A DNA stretch of 64,000 bases from Actinoplanes oblitus (GTDB lineage: Bacteria; Actinomycetota; Actinomycetes; Mycobacteriales; Micromonosporaceae), in the NCBI RefSeq assembly GCF_030252345.1, contig NZ_CP126980.1, forward strand, positions 2,061,501 to 2,125,500, in the 5' to 3' direction. The number at the start of each line of letters is the position of its first letter. Position 1 is the first letter of the stretch. Both the position numbers and the translations under genes were made by a program. The notes below the pieces were generated by a model, which was not told where the DNA came from, ran no database searches, and saw only the letters and a program-made list of their open reading frames with translations. Shown in pieces: positions 60,065 to 64,000 of this stretch.

Positions 60065-61303
60065 CTAGGCGACGCCGCCCACCCGCAAACCGGCCCAGAG
60101 CGCCAGCACGGCCGCGACCAGGCACAACGGGACGGTTGCCAGGCCCAGCAGGAGGAATTCGGCGGTACGCGGCGCCGCGTCCCGGGCGTGCAGGATCCGC
60201 CGCCACAGCAGCGTGGCGAGCGACCCCACATAGGTCAGGTTCGGTCCCACGTTCACCCCGATCAGCACCGCCAGCAGCAGCCCCGGCGAGTGCGCGGCGG
60301 CCGGCAGCAGCACCAGGGTGGCCGGCAGGTTGTTCAGCACGTTGGCCAGCAGCGCCGCCAGCCCGGCCACGGCCAGCAGCCCGAGCAGGTCGGCGTGCCC
60401 CGGCACCAGGGCGTCGATCCGGTCGCCGAGCCCGTGCGACCGGACCGCGAGCACCACCACGCCGAGCGCCAGCACGAACGCGCAGAACAGCGGGTTCGCC
60501 TCGTCGAGCAGGGTGCCGAGCCGCTCCTCGCCGCGCCGCACCAGCGGCACCGCCAGGGCGACCGCGCCGGCCGCCGCCACCCAGGCCGGCTCCACGCCCA
60601 ACGGCTGCGCGCCGGCGAACCCGGCCAGCGTCGCGGCCAGCACCACCAGGGCGTAGCGCGGGGCCGGGCCGGGCGGGTCCGGTTCCGCCGCCCGGCCGAC
60701 CAGGTCGCCGCGGAAGAAGAGCCGGAAGACCAGGTACTCGGCGGCGATCACCACCAGCCACGGGACCGCCATCAGCGCGGCGAACCCGGCGAAGCTCAGC
60801 CCGCTGGCCGCGAACGCCAGCAGGTTGGTCAGGTTCGACACCGGCAGCAGCAGCGAGGCCGAGTTCGCCAGGTGGGTGCAGGCGTAGACGTGCGGCCGGG
60901 GCGCCACCCCGGCGCGGGCGGCAACGGTCAGCACCACCGGGGTGAGCAGCACGACGGTGGCGTCCAGGCTGAGGATCGCGGTGGTCACCGCGGCTGTCGC
61001 GAAGACGGCGGTGAGCAGCCGTCGCGGGCGGCCCCGGCCGAACCGGGCGACGACCGCCCCGGCGTACCCGAACACCCCGTGCCGCTCGGCCAGGTAGGCC
61101 AGCACCAGCACGGCGGCGAGGAACAGCACGGTGGGCAGCAGCTCGGTCACCTGGTGGCCGGCCGCCGACGGCGTGACCAGGCCGGACACGACGCAGAGCA
61201 GGGCGGCCGGGATCGCGGCGGCCGCCTCGGGCAGGCCGCGCGGCCGGGCCACGGCGAAGCCGAGGACCGCGCCCAGCAGCACGAGCGCGAAGATGGTGGG
61301 CAT
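60065..61303 (-). CDS. ArsB/NhaD-type (SLC13-like) ion transporter
   Basis: This 412-residue permease has about eleven membrane helices. Conserved elements of the ion transporter superfamily are visible: LSLDATVVLLTPVVLTVA, HLANSASLLLPVSNLTNLLA and, near the C-terminus, NNLPATLVLLPAAAHSP with GVNVGPNLTYVGSLATLLW. The family includes arsenite/antimonite exporters and Na+/H+ or dicarboxylate transporters. No arsR or arsenate reductase is nearby, so arsenite specificity is not supported by context. It follows the CorC-like gene closely on the minus strand. Confidence 0.9.
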   Translation of the reverse strand: MPTIFALVLLGAVLGFAVARPRGLPEAAAAIPAALLCVVSGLVTPSAAGHQVTELLPTVLFLAAVLVLAYLAERHGVFGYAGAVVARFGRGRPRRLLTAVFATAAVTTAILSLDATVVLLTPVVLTVAARAGVAPRPHVYACTHLANSASLLLPVSNLTNLLAFAASGLSFAGFAALMAVPWLVVIAAEYLVFRLFFRGDLVGRAAEPDPPGPAPRYALVVLAATLAGFAGAQPLGVEPAWVAAAGAVALAVPLVRRGEERLGTLLDEANPLFCAFVLALGVVVLAVRSHGLGDRIDALVPGHADLLGLLAVAGLAALLANVLNNLPATLVLLPAAAHSPGLLLAVLIGVNVGPNLTYVGSLATLLWRRILHARDAAPRTAEFLLLGLATVPLCLVAAVLALWAGLRVGGVA

Positions 61304-61317
61304 CGCGGGCGGGACGG

Positions 61318-62616
61318 TCAGGCGACCGGTGCCGTCTCGGTTCTCGGCACCGCCCGCAACCGCAGCCGGGTGATCGCCCGGCCGGTGACCTCCACCACCT
61401 CGGCGGTGTGCCCGTCGATCTCCACCGTCTCGCCCGGCGCTTCCGGGATGTGCCCGAGCCGGGCCAGCACCAGGCCGGCCACCGTGGTGTAGTCGCCCTC
61501 GTCGGCCTCCTCGATCTCCACGCCGATGTCCGGCAGGTCGTGGATCGGGAAGGTGCCGGGCAGCAGCATCCCGCCGTCGTCCTCGTGCACCACCGACTGC
61601 ACGTCCCGGTCGGTCTCGTCGTAGATCTCGCCGACCACCTCCTCGACCAGGTCCTCCATCGTGACGATCCCGTCGATCGCCCCGCGCTCGTCCACCACCA
61701 GGGCGAACTGCTGGCGCTGGGTGCGCAGCTGGCGCATCGCGTCGGCGATCTTCAATGTCTCGGGCAGGAAGAGCGGGGTGTACACGTGATCGATGACGTG
61801 CCCGTCGGAGCCGATCAGGTCCCGCAGGTGCACCACGCCGAGCACGTCGTCCAGACCCAGCGGGCCGGTCACCGGCGCCCGCGAGTGGCCGCCCTCGACC
61901 AGGCGCTGCAGTGCCTCCGCGGACTTCGTCACGGCCGGCAGGATCAGCACGTCCCGCCGCGGCACCAGGATCTCCCGCAGGGTCCGGTCGGCGATCTCGA
62001 ACGCGCCGCTGATGATGGTCCGCTGTTGCGGGGTGAACTCCTGCTGCTGGGCGACCATGTCGCGGATCTCCTCGGCGGAGACCTCCTCCCGGCCGGCGTC
62101 CGGGTCGCCCCCGGCCATCCGCACCACCAGGTCGGTGGCCTTGCCGAGGAACCAGACCACCGGCCGGGACAGCGTCGCCAGCACGTCCAGCGGACGGGCC
62201 ACCACCAGCGCCCAGCCCTCGGCCCGCTGCATCGCTATCCGTTTCGGCGCGAGCTCCCCGAGGACCAGGGTGAAGAAGGTCAGCAGGATGGTGACGAGCA
62301 CGATCGCGACGGGTTCCGCGGCGGTGCCGAGGAAGCCGAGCGGCCCGATCAGCGGCTGGGCCAGCGAGACGGCGGCCGCCGCCGACGCCAGGAAGCCGGC
62401 CAGCGTGATGCCGATCTGGATGGTGGCGAGGAACCGGTTCGGATCCCTGGCCAGCCGGGCGAGGGTGCGCCCGGCGCGGGACTGCCGCTCCAGACGCTGC
62501 AGCTGGCTCTCCCGCAGCGAGATCAGCGCCATCTCACTGCCGGAGAAGGCCGCGTTGAGCAGCACCAGCACCCCGACGAGGACAACTTGCCACCCATATC
62601 CGCCCACGGCGGACAT
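61318..62616 (-). CDS. HlyC/CorC-family membrane protein (DUF21-CBS-CorC)
   Basis: This 432-residue inner-membrane protein has a DUF21 domain with three or four helices (VLVLLNAAFSGSEMALISLR), two CBS domains at about 205-325 (MVAQQQEFTPQQRTIISGAF, then ILVPRRDVLILPAV; FALVVDERGAIDGIVTMEDL) and a CorC/HlyC C-terminal domain (TTVAGLVLARLGHIPEAPGE). The family is linked to magnesium efflux or divalent-cation tolerance. I take ATG 62616 with AGGGAG upstream; GTG 62628 would add four residues. The 12-bp inverted repeat at 62636-62666 lies just upstream. Confidence 0.92.
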   Translation of the reverse strand: MSAVGGYGWQVVLVGVLVLLNAAFSGSEMALISLRESQLQRLERQSRAGRTLARLARDPNRFLATIQIGITLAGFLASAAAAVSLAQPLIGPLGFLGTAAEPVAIVLVTILLTFFTLVLGELAPKRIAMQRAEGWALVVARPLDVLATLSRPVVWFLGKATDLVVRMAGGDPDAGREEVSAEEIRDMVAQQQEFTPQQRTIISGAFEIADRTLREILVPRRDVLILPAVTKSAEALQRLVEGGHSRAPVTGPLGLDDVLGVVHLRDLIGSDGHVIDHVYTPLFLPETLKIADAMRQLRTQRQQFALVVDERGAIDGIVTMEDLVEEVVGEIYDETDRDVQSVVHEDDGGMLLPGTFPIHDLPDIGVEIEEADEGDYTTVAGLVLARLGHIPEAPGETVEIDGHTAEVVEVTGRAITRLRLRAVPRTETAPVA

Positions 62617-62635
62617 CAACTCCCTCACAGTGTGC

Positions 62636-62666
62636 GACTCGGGTGCCGGATCCTGGCACCCGAGTC
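62636..62666. promoter_or_regulatory. Perfect 12-bp inverted repeat between divergent genes
   Basis: GACTCGGGTGCC and GGCACCCGAGTC flank a 7-base gap (GGATCCT). The site is about 20 bases from the CorC-like start and 25-130 bases from the divergent start. It could be an operator or an RNA hairpin. Confidence 0.55.
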
Positions 62667-62795
62667 AGTCAAGGTACCCAGCGAACCTGAATGACACTCC
62701 CCGAAAACACCGATCCGTCCGACGCTCACGGCCCGCTGTCGCCCGGCCCCGTTTCCGGTACGCCGTCCAGCGCGCCACTGATCTATGCTCCGCGC

Positions 62796-63755
62796 GTGCC
62801 TGAAGATCAACTTGTCACCGACGGGGCGGCGATCTATCCCGAGGTGGCGGCGCTTCGCGCGGGACTGGCCGCCCGGGACTGGGCGGCCTGCCGGGCGGTG
62901 CTCGACCACGTGGCGCCGGGTGTCCGGTCGGATCTGCTGGCCGGTGGGTCCGGCGTGGATCCGGAGTTCCTCACCGCCGTGCTGCGGTACGCCCCGGACG
63001 ACGCGGACGCGGCGGTGCTGCTCGCCTGGCACCACATCACCGAGGGCTGGCGGGTCCGGGGCGAATCGTTCGCCGCGTATGTCGACCCGGCCGCCTGGCC
63101 GGTGTTCCACGACCGGCTCCGCCGCGCCGAGCTGGTGCTGATGGAGGCGGCGGCCCGGCATCCGGGTGATCCGGCGGTGTGGCGGTCCCGGCTGACCACC
63201 GGTCGCGGCCTGGGCGTCGGGCCGGGCGAGATCCGGCGACGGTACGCACGACTGAGCGCCATCGATCCGCATCACCTGGGCGGGCAGCGGGACCTGCTGC
63301 AGTCGCTCTGCCCCAAGTGGGGCGGCTCGTGGGACGAGGCCAGCCGGTTCGCGCTCGACGCGATGCGCGCCGCGCCCGCCGGCGGGCAGCACGGGACGCT
63401 GGTGGCAGAGCTGCACCTGGAGCGCTGGCTGGACCTGATCGCGGACGGTGCCGGACCGGAGTCGGACCGGGCGATCGGTTACCTGATCAGCGGGCCGGTG
63501 CTGGGTGACCTGAAGGAGGCCGCCCAGCGGTCCGTCCTGCACCCGGACTACCGGCGTGACTTCGGGTGGGTGCACGCGATGTCGCTCTTCGCGATGTTGT
63601 TCAGCCTGACCGGGAACGCGCCGGCGGCGGCCCGGCTCTTCACCGAGCTGGGGCCGTACGCGAGCCGATCACCGTGGGACAGGTTGGGGCCGGTGGTGGA
63701 GACCACCGTGCGGGAGCGGCGGGCCCGGGCGTTCGCGGAGGCGGGGATCGCGTGA
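62796..63755 (+). CDS. Hypothetical DUF4034-like helical protein
   Basis: This protein of about 319 residues is predicted helical, with repeat-like helix pairs (VAALRAGLAARDWAACRAVL; FALDAMRAAPAGGQHGTLVA) reminiscent of TPR-like or DUF4034 proteins, which is a weak resemblance. No signal peptide is present. I choose GTG 62796, which lies 7 bases after TATGCT, a -10 box suggesting leaderless translation. An ATG at 62691 would add 35 low-complexity residues. The stop overlaps the ATG of the M16-like gene, so the two are coupled. Confidence 0.7.
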   Translation: MPEDQLVTDGAAIYPEVAALRAGLAARDWAACRAVLDHVAPGVRSDLLAGGSGVDPEFLTAVLRYAPDDADAAVLLAWHHITEGWRVRGESFAAYVDPAAWPVFHDRLRRAELVLMEAAARHPGDPAVWRSRLTTGRGLGVGPGEIRRRYARLSAIDPHHLGGQRDLLQSLCPKWGGSWDEASRFALDAMRAAPAGGQHGTLVAELHLERWLDLIADGAGPESDRAIGYLISGPVLGDLKEAAQRSVLHPDYRRDFGWVHAMSLFAMLFSLTGNAPAAARLFTELGPYASRSPWDRLGPVVETTVRERRARAFAEAGIA

Positions 63756-64000
63756 TGATCGAACAGCTGACGGTGGACCGGGTGCCGGTCCTCTTCACGA
63801 GGACGGCCGGGCCGATACGGGCCGGGCTGGTCTTCCGGGTCGGCGTGGCCGACGAGACGGCGGCGCAGCGCGGCGTCACTCGGCTGGTCGAGCGGCTGGT
63901 CCGGCAGCGGGCGCGATGTGACGCGGAGACCGGGACCGAGTACGTCAGCTTCCACGCGTCCGGCTCCACCGACTTCCTGGCCGAGGTGTGCGCCGCGCTG
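63755..64000 (+). CDS. M16-peptidase-like protein lacking zinc histidines, 3' partial
   Basis: The first 82 residues of a protein run off the window. The segment GLVFRVGVADETAAQRGVTR aligns by eye with the insulinase (M16) N-terminal pattern, where the metal motif should be HLVEHL. Here it reads RLVERL: both zinc histidines are Arg and only the Glu remains. It is therefore probably a non-catalytic homologue or a structural subunit. The ATG overlaps the preceding stop by one base. Identification is tentative because the gene is incomplete. Confidence 0.6.
   Translation, partial: MIEQLTVDRVPVLFTRTAGPIRAGLVFRVGVADETAAQRGVTRLVERLVRQRARCDAETGTEYVSFHASGSTDFLAEVCAAL

Noticed and set aside
60065..61303. 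Arsenite efflux pump ArsB as a firm call
   Set aside because: The fold fits the ion transporter superfamily but no arsenic-resistance genes adjoin, so substrate was left open.

Overview
The window is high-GC actinobacterial DNA with strongly GC-biased third codon positions and many GTG and TTG starts. Gene content points to a Micromonosporaceae genome of the Actinoplanes or Micromonospora kind: an NgcEFG-type amino-sugar importer, an actinobacterial exonuclease/polymerase, a HAAS-domain remnant, NarL-type two-component pairs and four TetR regulators. It reads as chromosomal. I see no insertion sequence, prophage, CRISPR array, rRNA or tRNA.

Layout. 1-6.4 kb: two ABC sugar importers in tandem, each binding protein plus two permeases and neither with its own ATPase; the second matches NgcEFG for GlcNAc/chitobiose. 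6.4-13.6 kb: a PolA-like polymerase, an S-adenosylhomocysteine riboswitch with metH, gluconokinase, a YdjM-like membrane hydrolase and a DUF1707 protein. 13.8-18.5 kb: a NarL-type kinase/regulator pair, a NUDIX hydrolase, an array of 62-bp repeats and a membrane GGDEF protein. 18.5-23.1 kb: divergent glycogen-debranching-like and GH63-like glycosidases. 23.2-25.9 kb: a fused anthranilate synthase with a trp leader peptide and attenuator. 26.1-32.9 kb: a lone receiver protein, a 5'-truncated HAAS gene abutting a second repeat array, a GH3 beta-glucosidase divergent from a TetR with an internal peptide repeat, a NYN-domain protein and small membrane proteins.

32.9-42.4 kb: an ECF sigma factor fused through a zinc motif and membrane helix to an extracytoplasmic beta-helix, an FMN alpha-hydroxy-acid oxidase, DinB, CtaD, a secreted protein ending in an LALTG-type anchor and a TetR. 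42.4-44.4 kb: a GtrA-like membrane protein with doubled operators and a TetR. 44.6-52.1 kb: a tightly coupled minus-strand operon encoding a Ser/Thr kinase, a KAS III/OleA-like thiolase, a family-2 glycosyltransferase, an OleC-like adenylating enzyme, a second paralogous glycosyltransferase, a cytochrome P450 and an OleD-like reductase. This looks like an uncharacterised OleACD-type (beta-lactone or olefin-like) pathway with added glycosylation and oxidation and no OleB. 52.2-55.4 kb: three plus-strand exported-protein genes including a class F-like sortase, then an ABC ATPase remnant. 55.6-64 kb: an S15-type peptidase divergent from a TetR with a clear shared operator, the third repeat array, DUF2278, an ArsB/NhaD-like transporter, a CBS/CorC membrane protein, an unknown protein and the start of an M16-like protein lacking the zinc histidines.

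The best candidates for new biology are the sigma factor/beta-helix fusion (33-35 kb), the kinase-led Ole-like glycosyltransferase/P450 operon (44.6-52.1 kb) and the 62-bp repeat family at three gene boundaries. The trp attenuator and the riboswitch are known device types, but here their alternative pairings can be read base by base.
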